From: an uncultured Pseudorhodoferax sp.
GTDB taxonomy: Bacteria; Pseudomonadota; Gammaproteobacteria; Burkholderiales; Burkholderiaceae
Direction: 5' to 3'
NCBI GenBank assembly: GCA_913776795.1
Contig: CAJYRH010000246.1
Span: 1-7,128, forward strand
Length of the DNA: 7,128 bases
In this document: one piece after another, positions 1-6,429 of the stretch
Position numbering within the stretch: the first letter of the stretch is position 1
Layout of the letters: each line of letters opens with the position of its first letter
Translations under genes and position numbers: made by a program
The notes under the pieces: generated by a model
Told to the model about the DNA's origin: nothing
Seen by the model: the letters and a program-made list of their open reading frames with translations, nothing else
The model's database searches: none

Positions 1-104
1 ACCGCCACCACCGCCGCTACCGCATCACCGAGGGCTCCGAGGAGATCCAGATGCGCAAGGTGGCAGGGCACCTGTTCGGCTACATGGGCGCGGGCAAGCA
101 CTGA
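1..104 (+). CDS. Acyl-CoA dehydrogenase, C-terminal end only (partial)
   Basis: The frame starting at base 3 gives 33 residues before a TGA at 102-104, and the gene begins outside the window. The visible tail reads YRITEGSEEIQMRKVAGHLF and then GYMGAGKH. The (I/T)-x-EG-(S/T)-x-EIQ-x-x-(I/V)A pattern is the signature of the C-terminal helical domain of FAD-dependent acyl-CoA dehydrogenases. In that family this segment lies near the flavin and the adjoining subunit of the tetramer, and the enzyme introduces an alpha-beta double bond into an acyl-CoA. The next gene starts 38 bases downstream on the same strand, so the two are probably co-transcribed. Family assignment is firm; the substrate cannot be told from this fragment. 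Confidence 0.85.
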   Translation, partial: RHHRRYRITEGSEEIQMRKVAGHLFGYMGAGKH

Positions 105-130
105 GTTCCTTCCACCAGCAACAGCGAGAC

Positions 131-136
131 GAGGAG
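131..136 (+). promoter_or_regulatory. Ribosome binding site of the substrate-binding protein gene
   Basis: GAGGAG lies six bases before the ATG at 143, a good Shine-Dalgarno match at normal spacing. It fixes the start of the downstream gene, and it contrasts with several later genes in the window that have no such site. Confidence 0.7.
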
Positions 137-142
137 ACAAGC

Positions 143-1348
143 ATGCAGTTGAACCGACGACAGATCGCCCTGGCTGCCGCGGCCGTGCTGGCGCCGGGCC
201 TGGCCCTCGCGCAGAAGAAATACGACCCCGGCGCCAGCGACACCGAGATCGTGCTGGGCATGCCGATGCCGCTGTCGGGCCCGGTCTCGGGCTACGCCAT
301 CGTGGGCAAGGTGGCCGAGGCCTACTTCAAGCAGCTCAACGAGCAGGGCGGCATCAACGGCCGCAAGGTCAGGCTCCTGATCTACGACGACCAGTACTCA
401 CCGCCCAAGACCGTGGAGGTGGCGCGCCGCATGGTCGAGCAGGACCAGATCCTGGCCATGTTCGGCAACCTGGGCACGGCGCCCAACCTCGCGATCCAGC
501 GCTACATGAACGCGAAGAAGGTGCCGCAGCTGTTCGTGCAGAGCGGGGCCAGCCAGTTCAACGACGGCGAGAAGTTTCCCTGGACTTCGCCCTACCTGGG
601 CAGCTACCAGGGCGAGGGCCGCGTGTTCGCAGCCCACATCCTCGCGAACAGGCCCGATGCCAAGGTGGCGCTGCTGATGCAGAACGACGACCTGGGCCGC
701 GAGATCCAGAAGGGCCTGCAGCAGGGGCTGGCCGGCAAAAGCGCCAAGCTGGTCGCGCAGGCCAGCTTCGAGGTGACCGATCCGACAGTGGACTCGCAGA
801 TCGTGCAGCTCAAAAGCGCGGGCGCCGACGTGCTGGTGCTGGCCGCCACGGCCCGCACCGTGGCCCAGGCGCTGCGCAAGACCGCCGAACTCGGCTGGGA
901 GCCCGACCGCTACGTGAACCTGGCGGGCAGCTCGGTGAAGATGGCGCTGGAGCCGGCCGGCCCGGACAAGGCCAAGGGCGTGATCACGCTGTCGGCCTGG
1001 AAGGAGCCGGCCGCCAAGCGCTGGGCCGCCGATCCCGAGATGCAGGCCTACCTGAACCTGCTCAAGACCCATGCGCCGGGCGTGGACCCGAACAATTCGT
1101 CTGGCGTGTCGGGCTACGTGGTGGCCCAGCTCATGGCCCACATCCTGCGCGAGTGCGGCGACGAGCTCACGCGCGACAACGTGCGCCGCATCGCCAGCAG
1201 CCTGAAGCAGCCAAAGATCGCCATGCTGCTGCCCGGCGTCAGCATCAGCACCAGCGCGCAGGACCTGCACGTGTTCGCCGCGCTGCAGCCGGTGCGCTAC
1301 AACGGGGTCGACCTCGACCCCATCGGTTCCGTCCTGAGTTTGAAATGA
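143..1348 (+). CDS. Periplasmic ABC-transporter substrate-binding protein, Leu/Ile/Val-binding type
   Basis: This 401-residue protein binds a small ligand in the periplasm and would hand it to a branched-chain-amino-acid-type (LIV) ABC permease. Residues 1-23 are an export signal: a basic start with paired arginines (NRRQ), an Ala/Leu-rich core, and a cleavage site after ALA, before QKKYD. The arginine pair is a poor Tat match, so Sec export is more likely. The mature part follows the Peripla_BP_6 fold: a first strand with IVLGMPMPLSGP, then NEQGGINGRKVRLLIYDDQY at about residues 66-85, and a lobe-hinge region with KVPQLFVQSGA and ALLMQNDDLG. Length is typical of the family. No permease or ATPase gene is visible, as is common for such orphan binding proteins in Burkholderiales. 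Flanking acyl-CoA genes suggest an organic acid or aromatic ligand rather than an amino acid; that is inference. Confidence 0.9.
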   Translation: MQLNRRQIALAAAAVLAPGLALAQKKYDPGASDTEIVLGMPMPLSGPVSGYAIVGKVAEAYFKQLNEQGGINGRKVRLLIYDDQYSPPKTVEVARRMVEQDQILAMFGNLGTAPNLAIQRYMNAKKVPQLFVQSGASQFNDGEKFPWTSPYLGSYQGEGRVFAAHILANRPDAKVALLMQNDDLGREIQKGLQQGLAGKSAKLVAQASFEVTDPTVDSQIVQLKSAGADVLVLAATARTVAQALRKTAELGWEPDRYVNLAGSSVKMALEPAGPDKAKGVITLSAWKEPAAKRWAADPEMQAYLNLLKTHAPGVDPNNSSGVSGYVVAQLMAHILRECGDELTRDNVRRIASSLKQPKIAMLLPGVSISTSAQDLHVFAALQPVRYNGVDLDPIGSVLSLK

Positions 1349-1392
1349 AACCGCCCCCGTTTGAATTTCTCACTGCGTGTAGAAATCCCATC

Positions 1393-1495
1393 CCCCCTCC
1401 AGGGGGTGCCGCGAGCGCCCGGGCAGAGCCCGTTGCGCCGCGTCTGCTGGCATGGCCTGCTCCGCGGCCATCGGAACGGCGGCTTGCGTGCCGCC
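1393..1495. repeat. Cluster of four short inverted repeats in the spacer, possible interspersed repeat element
   Basis: The 197-base spacer between the binding-protein and hydratase genes contains four consecutive dyads: CCCCC/GGGGG around TCCA (1393-1406), CGGGC/GCCCG around AGA (1420-1432), ATGGCC/GGCCAT around eight bases (1452-1471), and GGCGGC/GCCGCC around TTGCGT (1478-1495). None is followed by a T run, so they are not a classical intrinsic terminator. Open frames cross the region but have no family resemblance and no good start. Clustered hairpins in a spacer suggest a REP-like dispersed repeat or a structured RNA leader or trailer. Short GC-rich dyads also arise by chance in DNA this rich in G+C, so the biological reading is tentative. 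Confidence 0.4.
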
Positions 1496-1534
1496 CAGCG
1501 TCGTCAGTGCGGCGCGCTCGTGCAACCGAAAGTT

Positions 1535-1540
1535 GAAAGG
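1535..1540 (+). promoter_or_regulatory. Ribosome binding site of the hydratase/isomerase gene
   Basis: GAAAGG lies five bases before the ATG at 1546. It supports that start over the longer overlapping open frames in this area. Confidence 0.55.
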
Positions 1541-1545
1541 TATCC

Positions 1546-2346
1546 ATGACCATCGAAAACCCCCTGCTCGAAGAGCGCCACGGCGACGTGCTCGTCATCA
1601 GCCTGAACATTCCCGAGCGGCTGAACCCGATCGCGCGCGAACTGCAGCACGCGCTGCGCGCGCGGCTGGCCGCGCTGCGCGAAGACCGCAGCGTGGCTGC
1701 TCTGGTGCTGACCGGGGCCGGCCGCGCGTTCTGCGTAGGCGCCGACCTGTCCAGCAACATGGCCGGCACGGGCGTTTCCATCGGCCAGGCCAGCTACGAG
1801 ACCATGGAGGCCTTGTCCAATCGCATCGTCGAGGACCTGCGCACCCTGCCCATGCCGGTGGTCAGCGCGGTCAATGGCCCGGCGGCCGGCGCAGGCGTGG
1901 GCATCGCGCTAGCGGCCGACGTGGTGCTGGCCGCGCGCTCGGCCTACTTCTACCTGCCCTTCATGCCCAAGCTGGGCATCGTGCCCGACCTGGGCACGAC
2001 CTGGTTCCTGGAGCGCTTCGTCGGTCGCGCGCGCGCGGTCGGCATGACCATGCTGAACGAAAAGCTGTCCGCCGAGCAGGCCGCCCAGTGGGGCTTGATC
2101 TGGGCTGTGGCGGACGACGCGGATCTGCGCGGCCAGGCGCTGGCGCTGGCGCAGCGCCTGGCCAGGCTGCCCGCGCACGCGGCACGCGAGGTGCGCGCGG
2201 CCTACGATTCGGCGGGCCGCGTCTCGCTGGTGGAGCAGATGCGCTATGAGGCCGAGCGCCAGCGCGAGCTGCTCGATGCGCCGTCCTTTGCTGAGGGGGT
2301 GCAAGCATTTCGCGAGAAAAGAGATCCAATCTTTCCGAGAAATTGA
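1546..2346 (+). CDS. Enoyl-CoA hydratase/isomerase family protein, PaaG-like
   Basis: A 266-residue crotonase-fold enzyme acting on an enoyl-CoA in the cytoplasm. Visible features are NIPERLNPI (21-29), the first oxyanion-hole loop AFCVGADL (61-68), the second oxyanion segment NGPAAGAGVGIAL (110-122), and GIVPDLGTTW (144-153). It closely resembles remembered E. coli PaaG (1,2-epoxyphenylacetyl-CoA isomerase): GAGxxxAL, AARSA, (I/L)(V/I)PDxGxTW, GRARA and the C-terminal YxEGVxAFxxKRxPxF pattern all recur. The two glutamates of classical hydratases (rat E144 and E164) are replaced here by Gly119 and Phe139, while Asp148 matches the catalytic aspartate of PaaG. An isomerase, or a hydratase with altered chemistry, is therefore likelier than an ordinary beta-oxidation hydratase. 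The rest of a phenylacetate pathway is not in view, so I give no symbol. Confidence 0.88.
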   Translation: MTIENPLLEERHGDVLVISLNIPERLNPIARELQHALRARLAALREDRSVAALVLTGAGRAFCVGADLSSNMAGTGVSIGQASYETMEALSNRIVEDLRTLPMPVVSAVNGPAAGAGVGIALAADVVLAARSAYFYLPFMPKLGIVPDLGTTWFLERFVGRARAVGMTMLNEKLSAEQAAQWGLIWAVADDADLRGQALALAQRLARLPAHAAREVRAAYDSAGRVSLVEQMRYEAERQRELLDAPSFAEGVQAFREKRDPIFPRN

Positions 2347-2354
2347 TCAGTTTT

Positions 2355-2382
2355 TGGACATGTAGGCCCGATGGGCGAGAAT
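2355..2382 (+). promoter_or_regulatory. Candidate sigma-70 promoter of the HD-GYP gene
   Basis: TGGACA (2355-2360; five of six against TTGACA) is followed after 16 bases by GAGAAT (2377-2382; four of six against TATAAT). It sits in a locally AT-richer patch just after the hydratase stop codon. Transcription would begin near 2389, leaving only a few bases before the ATG at 2393. If the promoter is real, the upstream ATG at 2381, which lies inside the -10 box, cannot be the start on this transcript. Confidence 0.4.
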
Positions 2383-2392
2383 GCGCAGCGTC

Positions 2393-3601
2393 ATGCTCAA
2401 GCGCGTTCCCGTCTCCGATCTGACTCTGGGGATGTTCCTGCACCGTTTCGACGGCGCCTGGATGGACCATCCGTTCTGGCGTCAGAACTTTTTGCTCGAA
2501 TCCGCCGAGGAGCTCGGTCGCATCCGGGCGTCCGGCGTGCAAGCCGCCTGGATCGATGTGGCGCGCGGCGCGCCGCCCGAGGCGGTACCTGCGTCCCTGC
2601 CGGCCGTTGCTGCAGAGCGGGCCCGGCCCACGCCCGACAAGCGTCAGCCGACCGGCATGGAGGACGAACTGCGCACCGCCGTCAAGCTCTGCGGGCAGGC
2701 GCGCGACTGCATCACCAGCGTGTTCGAGGCGGCGCGGATGGGGCGCCTGACCGACTCGTCGGCCGCGCGCGGCCTGGTCGAGGACGTTTGCGACTCGGTG
2801 CTGCGCAATCCGGGTGCGCTCATCAGCCTGGCGCGGCTCAAGACCGCAGACAGCTACACCTACATGCACTCGGTGGCGGTGTGCGCGCTGATGGTGGCGC
2901 TGGCGACCCAGCTCGGCCTGGACGAACAGGAGACGCGCGAGGCCGGCCTGGCCGGGCTGCTGCACGACATCGGCAAGGCCAAGGTGCCCCTGTCCATCCT
3001 GAACAAGCCCGGCAGGTTGACCGACGAGGAGTTCGACATCGTGCGTGGCCATTCCGCCCACGGCCATGCCATGCTGCTGGCATGCGGCGACGTGGGCGAG
3101 GGCGTGCTGGACGCCTGTCTGCACCACCACGAGAAGATGGACGGCACCGGCTATCCGCACCGCCTGCAGGCAGGCGCCATCAGCCGCATCGCGTGCATGG
3201 CGGCGATCTGCGATGTCTACGACGCGGTGACCTCCGACCGCTCCTACAAGAAGGCCTGGGATCCGGCCGAGGCCGTGCGGCGCATGGCCGAGTGGGCCGG
3301 CGGGCACTTCGACAGGTCGCTGTTCCAGGCCTTCGTCAAGAGTGTGGGCATCTACCCGGTGGGCTCGCTCGTGCGCCTCAGCTCGGGCCGGATCGCTGTG
3401 GTGGTGGACCAGTCGCCCGCGCTGACCACGCCCAAGGTCAAGGTGTTCTTCTCGACCAAGGCGCAGCTGCGGCTGGTGCCGGAAGTCCTGGACCTGTCGC
3501 GCACGGTGAACGAGAAGATCGTCGCGCGCGAAGACCCGGCGCAGTGGTGCTTTGCAGAGCTCGACGAACTGTGGGCGGGCTTCCCCGTGCGTCCATGGTG
3601 A
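2393..3601 (+). CDS. HD-GYP domain c-di-GMP phosphodiesterase with N-terminal DUF3391
   Basis: The protein should hydrolyse cyclic di-GMP, lowering a second messenger that governs motility and biofilm. Numbering from the alternative ATG at 2381 (406 residues; 402 from 2393), the N-terminus KRVPVSDLTLGMFLHRF with WMDHPFW is the DUF3391 domain that often precedes HD-GYP modules. The catalytic domain spans about 155-345: His163, LLHDIGK with His195-Asp196 and Lys199, His224, HHHEKMDGTGYP (248-259, the full GYP signature) and Asp278. All ligands expected for a two-metal centre are present. The glutamate four residues before the first histidine, which holds a third iron in the crystallised Persephonella enzyme, is Tyr159 here. 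There is no receiver or membrane segment. I chose 2393 because the family usually begins near MLKR and because of the candidate promoter. GATGGG before 2381 keeps the longer form possible. Confidence 0.9.
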   Translation: MLKRVPVSDLTLGMFLHRFDGAWMDHPFWRQNFLLESAEELGRIRASGVQAAWIDVARGAPPEAVPASLPAVAAERARPTPDKRQPTGMEDELRTAVKLCGQARDCITSVFEAARMGRLTDSSAARGLVEDVCDSVLRNPGALISLARLKTADSYTYMHSVAVCALMVALATQLGLDEQETREAGLAGLLHDIGKAKVPLSILNKPGRLTDEEFDIVRGHSAHGHAMLLACGDVGEGVLDACLHHHEKMDGTGYPHRLQAGAISRIACMAAICDVYDAVTSDRSYKKAWDPAEAVRRMAEWAGGHFDRSLFQAFVKSVGIYPVGSLVRLSSGRIAVVVDQSPALTTPKVKVFFSTKAQLRLVPEVLDLSRTVNEKIVAREDPAQWCFAELDELWAGFPVRPW

Positions 3602-4071
3602 TGCCGGCCGCACGCCCCGCGTTGCGCACCGTGGCGCTGTTCGAGGCCGCCAAGGGCCTGCTTGCGCTGCTGGGTGCGTCCGGGCTGCTGTTGTTCGCGC
3701 ACCGCGACCTGCAGGCACTGGCGCTGGGCCTGCTGGAGCACATGCACCTGAACCCGGCGGCGCGTTACCCGCACATCTTCGTGCAGGCCGTCGAGCACCT
3801 CCAGGAACAGAAGCTCACCTGGGTGGCGCTGGGCGCGGCAGGCTATGCGCTGCTGCGCCTGGCCGAAGGCTACGGTCTGTGGCGCGGGCGTGCCTGGGCC
3901 GAGTGGCTGGCGGCGGCCAGCGGCGCCATCTACCTGCCGTTCGAGGTGGCCGAACTGCTGCGCCGGCCGGGCTGGCTCAGCATCTCGCTGCTGCTGCTCA
4001 ATGCGGGCATCGTGGTGCTGATGCTGCGCGCGCTGCGCCAGCGGGGTGCGCGACCGCGCTGGCGGCCCTGA
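3595..4071 (+). CDS. DUF2127-type small integral membrane protein
   Basis: A 158-residue, very hydrophobic protein matching the DUF2127 family as I know it: an RTVALFEAAKGLLALLG start, HRDLQALA, HMHLNPAARYPHIF, and a WAEWLAAASGAIYLPFEVAELL segment. About four membrane helices are visible, at residues 12-36, 75-92, 99-121 and 127-147. The function of the family is unknown. The first ATG (3595) lies inside the last codons of the HD-GYP gene; another in-frame ATG at 3601 overlaps the HD-GYP stop by one base (TGATG). Either way translation is probably coupled to the upstream gene, since no Shine-Dalgarno sequence sits at proper spacing. The coupling suggests, but does not prove, a link between this membrane protein and c-di-GMP turnover. 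Confidence 0.82.
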   Translation: MVMPAARPALRTVALFEAAKGLLALLGASGLLLFAHRDLQALALGLLEHMHLNPAARYPHIFVQAVEHLQEQKLTWVALGAAGYALLRLAEGYGLWRGRAWAEWLAAASGAIYLPFEVAELLRRPGWLSISLLLLNAGIVVLMLRALRQRGARPRWRP

Positions 4072-4139
4072 GCCGCGGCCGCTGGCTGCAAGGCATCGGC
4101 ACTGCGCAGGCAGGGCCGGACAGGGCAGGGTGCGCTGAC

Positions 4140-4166
4140 GGCACAGGCGGCACGGGCGGCACAGGC
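4140..4166 (+). repeat. Three tandem 9-base repeats in the spacer
   Basis: GGCACAGGC, GGCACGGGC and GGCACAGGC follow one another without gaps, the middle copy differing by one base. They lie just upstream of the thioesterase start. The unit length is a multiple of three, and the thioesterase frame is open through it (Gly-Thr-Gly repeated), but no start codon upstream makes it convincingly coding. Confidence 0.6.
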
Positions 4167-4181
4167 TGCATACTTGCCGCA

Positions 4182-5099
4182 ATGCTTTCCAAGACCGCTT
4201 CCCTCGAAGACATCCAGCGCGCATTCGTCGCGCGCACGCCGCAGATGGCCGACATCGGCCTGGCCGTGACGTCCATTGCGGCCGGAAGGGCAGAGATGCG
4301 CCTGCCCGACCGGCCCGACTGGGTGGGCGACCCCGGTCGCGCACTGCTGCATCCGGGCCCGCTGATCGTGCTGGCCGATTCAAGCTGCGGCCTGGCCGTG
4401 GCCTCGGCCCTGACCGATCGCAAGCCCATCGCCACGCTGGACCTGCGCATGGACTACCTGCGCCGTGCCGGGCCGGGCGAGGATCTGCATTGCGCCGCGC
4501 ACTGCCACCGGATGACGCCCAACGTGGCGTTCGTGCGCGGCGAAGTCTGGCAGTCCTCGCGCGAGGAGCCCGTCGCCACGGTCCAGGCGGCGTTCATGCT
4601 GGCCACCCCTGCACGGCGCCAGGCCGCAGCGCCTGACCGACCTGCCGGCGCGGCCGGTTCGGCTGCCGTGGCGTCCTGGGCAGCGCCGGCCGTCGATGCC
4701 GCGGTGCCGGGTGGCCTGGACATTCCCTACGCGAACTACCTGGGAATCCGCCAGGCTGCGGACCGGGGGACGCCGCTGTACCGCCTGCCGTTCCAGCCCA
4801 GGCTGGTCGGCAACCCCCAGCTGCCAGCCTTGCATGGCGGCGTGGTGGCCGGCTTCGCCGAGAGCGCGGCCACCCTGCATTTGATCGAGGCCATCGGCGG
4901 CGCCAAGTTTCCCAAGTGCATCGACTTCTCGATCGACTACCTGCGCAGCGGACGGCCGGAGGACACCTTCGCGGCCTGCGAGATCGTGCGCCTGGGCGCG
5001 CGCGTGGCCCTGGTGCAGGTCCGCTGCTGGCAGGGCAAGGGGCCGGACCAGCCGATCACGGTGGCCCGGGGCAATTTCCTGCTGACCGAGCCGGCCTGA
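4182..5099 (+). CDS. Tandem-hotdog acyl-CoA thioesterase, PaaI-like
   Basis: A 305-residue protein made of two hotdog domains that should release CoA from an acyl-CoA in the cytoplasm. Domain 1 covers about residues 15-142, with [12 protein letters not shown] (57-68), LDLRMDYLR and a closing [10 protein letters not shown] strand. Domain 2 covers about 185-304, with [12 protein letters not shown] (218-229), [20 protein letters not shown] and a closing [11 protein letters not shown] strand. A linker rich in Ala and Pro (about 143-178) joins them. The paired HGG...D-type helices and (I/L)DYLR strands are the PaaI-family pattern, and a double hotdog mimics the usual dimer. Domain 1 has HPG rather than HGG but keeps Asp66; domain 2 keeps HGG but has Glu227 at that place. 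The ATG at 4182 has no Shine-Dalgarno site. CATACT at 4169-4174 could be a -10 box for a leaderless message, but no -35 accompanies it. Confidence 0.82.
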   Translation: MLSKTASLEDIQRAFVARTPQMADIGLAVTSIAAGRAEMRLPDRPDWVGDPGRALLHPGPLIVLADSSCGLAVASALTDRKPIATLDLRMDYLRRAGPGEDLHCAAHCHRMTPNVAFVRGEVWQSSREEPVATVQAAFMLATPARRQAAAPDRPAGAAGSAAVASWAAPAVDAAVPGGLDIPYANYLGIRQAADRGTPLYRLPFQPRLVGNPQLPALHGGVVAGFAESAATLHLIEAIGGAKFPKCIDFSIDYLRSGRPEDTFAACEIVRLGARVALVQVRCWQGKGPDQPITVARGNFLLTEPA

Positions 5100-5289
5100 G
5101 GCGGCGAACAGCGCGTGCCGGGCGCGCATGCCGGGTGCGGCTGGGCGCCAGCTTGGAGCAGGACGCCGACGCGCTGGAGCGCAGCAACGGCTTGCGCGCC
5201 AGGACCAGGAGACTTCGGGCGGCCAGCAGACCGGTGCGGCGCCCCCACGCGATGCGTCGGACACGCCGGTTGGCGGCGCCGGCGTGTGG

Positions 5290-5319
5290 CGGACGGCTCC
5301 GGCGGTGTGGCGCGAGAAT
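5290..5319 (+). promoter_or_regulatory. Weak candidate promoter of mnmH
   Basis: GAGAAT at 5314-5319 resembles a -10 box and lies six bases before the mnmH ATG at 5326, so a transcript would begin about at the start codon. The partner at 5290-5295 (CGGACG, 18 bases upstream) matches only the GAC core of a -35. The 10-base string GCGAGAATGC here (5312-5321) also occurs at 2375-2384 before the HD-GYP gene. Confidence 0.25.
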
Positions 5320-5325
5320 GCACGG

Positions 5326-6429
5326 ATGCCCACCACGCTTGCCGACTACCGCGCCCTGTTCCTGAACGGCGTGCCCATGATGGACGTGCGCGCGCCCGTC
5401 GAATTCGCGCAGGGTGCTTTTCCCGGCGTCGTCAACCGGCCGCTCATGGACGATGGAGAGCGCCGGCAGGTCGGCACCTGCTACGTGCAGCAGGGGCAGC
5501 AGGCGGCCATCGCGCTGGGCCACCAGCTGGTGTCTGGCGCTGTGAAGCGCGAGCGCATCGCGGCCTGGGCCGCGTTCGCGCAGGCCCACCCCGATGGCGT
5601 CCTGTACTGCTTCCGCGGCGGCCTGCGTTCGCAGATCGCGCAGCAGTGGCTGCAGGCCGAGGCCGGCATCGCCTACCCACGCGTGGAGGGCGGCTACAAG
5701 GCAATGCGCGGCTTTCTGCTGCAGACCACGCAGGAGGCGGCGGCGCAGTGCGGCTTCCATGTGCTGAGCGGACTGACGGGCACCGGAAAGACCGAGGTGC
5801 TGGCGGCGCTGGCCGGCGGCCTCGACCTGGAAGGCCACGCCAACCACCGCGGATCCAGCTTCGGCGCGCGCGCCACGGCGCAGCCGGCGCAGATCGACTT
5901 CGAGAGCCGCCTGGCGGTCGACATCCTGCGCCAGCGTGCCGGCGGGCAGCAGCATTTCGTGGTGGAGGACGAGGGCCGGCACGTGGGCACCTGCTCGGTG
6001 CCGCTCGAACTGCGGCTGCGCCTGGAGCAGGTGCCGCTGGTCTGCCTGACCGACAGCTTCGAGGCCCGGGTGGAACGCATCCTGAACGATTACGTCCTGC
6101 GGCAGGCTGCCGATTTCCTGGCCGTGCATGGCGCAGAGCAGGGCGCCGAGCGTTTTGCGGCCCGGCTGCTGGAGAGCCTTGCGAGGCTGGCCAAGCGGCT
6201 GGGCGGCGCGCAGTACCAGCGGCTGCAGGGTGTGATGCGGCAGGCGCTGGCCGAGCAGCTGGACACGGGCCGTGTCGACGGGCACCGCGAGTGGATCGCC
6301 GTGCTCATGCGCCAGTATTACGACCCGATGTACGCCTACCAGCGCCAAACCCGCGCCGAACGCGTCGTGTTCGAGGGGGACCGGGTGGCCGTGCTCGACT
6401 ACCTGCGCGATCGCCTGGCAGCGGCCTGA
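5326..6429 (+). CDS. mnmH: tRNA 2-selenouridine synthase MnmH (SelU, YbbB)
   Basis: This enzyme converts 2-thiouridine at the wobble position of Lys, Glu and Gln tRNAs to 2-selenouridine through a geranylated intermediate, using selenophosphate. The 367-residue length matches E. coli YbbB (364). The N-terminal rhodanese domain has IDVRAPxEF-like MDVRAPVEF (19-27), VGTCYVQQG (49-57) and the active-site loop YCFRGGLRS with Cys95, equivalent to E. coli Cys97. The C-terminal P-loop domain has GLTGTGKT (149-156), [14 protein letters not shown] (167-180), [10 protein letters not shown] (212-221) and the late signature YYDPMYAYQ (331-339). The open frame continues 66 codons upstream, but that stretch (5128-5325) has no family similarity, so I start at the ATG where YbbB homology begins. 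No ribosome binding site is visible. The 226-base spacer upstream shows no other gene. SelD, needed for selenophosphate, must be encoded elsewhere. Confidence 0.95.
   Translation: MPTTLADYRALFLNGVPMMDVRAPVEFAQGAFPGVVNRPLMDDGERRQVGTCYVQQGQQAAIALGHQLVSGAVKRERIAAWAAFAQAHPDGVLYCFRGGLRSQIAQQWLQAEAGIAYPRVEGGYKAMRGFLLQTTQEAAAQCGFHVLSGLTGTGKTEVLAALAGGLDLEGHANHRGSSFGARATAQPAQIDFESRLAVDILRQRAGGQQHFVVEDEGRHVGTCSVPLELRLRLEQVPLVCLTDSFEARVERILNDYVLRQAADFLAVHGAEQGAERFAARLLESLARLAKRLGGAQYQRLQGVMRQALAEQLDTGRVDGHREWIAVLMRQYYDPMYAYQRQTRAERVVFEGDRVAVLDYLRDRLAAA

Noticed and set aside
1361..1386. TTGAAT and TAGAAA as a promoter for the hydratase gene
   Set aside because: The two boxes are only about 13 bases apart, too close for a sigma-70 promoter.
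1361..1549. Small open frames inside the spacer before the hydratase gene
   Set aside because: They use a TTG or a poorly placed ATG, lack ribosome sites, and cover the hairpin cluster; nothing suggests a peptide product.
1961..3718. A 585-codon open frame on the minus strand crossing the hydratase and HD-GYP genes
   Set aside because: It is antisense to two clearly recognised genes, spans their junction, is rich in Arg, His and Ala as expected of GC-rich shadow frames, and shows no domain pattern.
4071..4087. GC-rich dyad around GCGGCCGC after the DUF2127 stop as a terminator
   Set aside because: The outer stem is only four bases, no T run follows, and such strings are common at this composition.
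3552..4181. An upstream open extension of the thioesterase frame through the DUF2127 gene
   Set aside because: This is the DUF2127 gene in another frame plus the repeat-containing spacer; hotdog homology starts only after 4182.
5128..5325. A 66-codon N-terminal extension of MnmH
   Set aside because: The extension has no family resemblance and low-complexity Arg/Ala/Gly content, and the rhodanese domain begins properly at the ATG at 5326.
5056..6348. A 430-codon open frame on the minus strand opposite mnmH
   Set aside because: It is antisense to an unmistakable MnmH and its translation has no recognisable motif; long shadow frames are expected at this G+C content.
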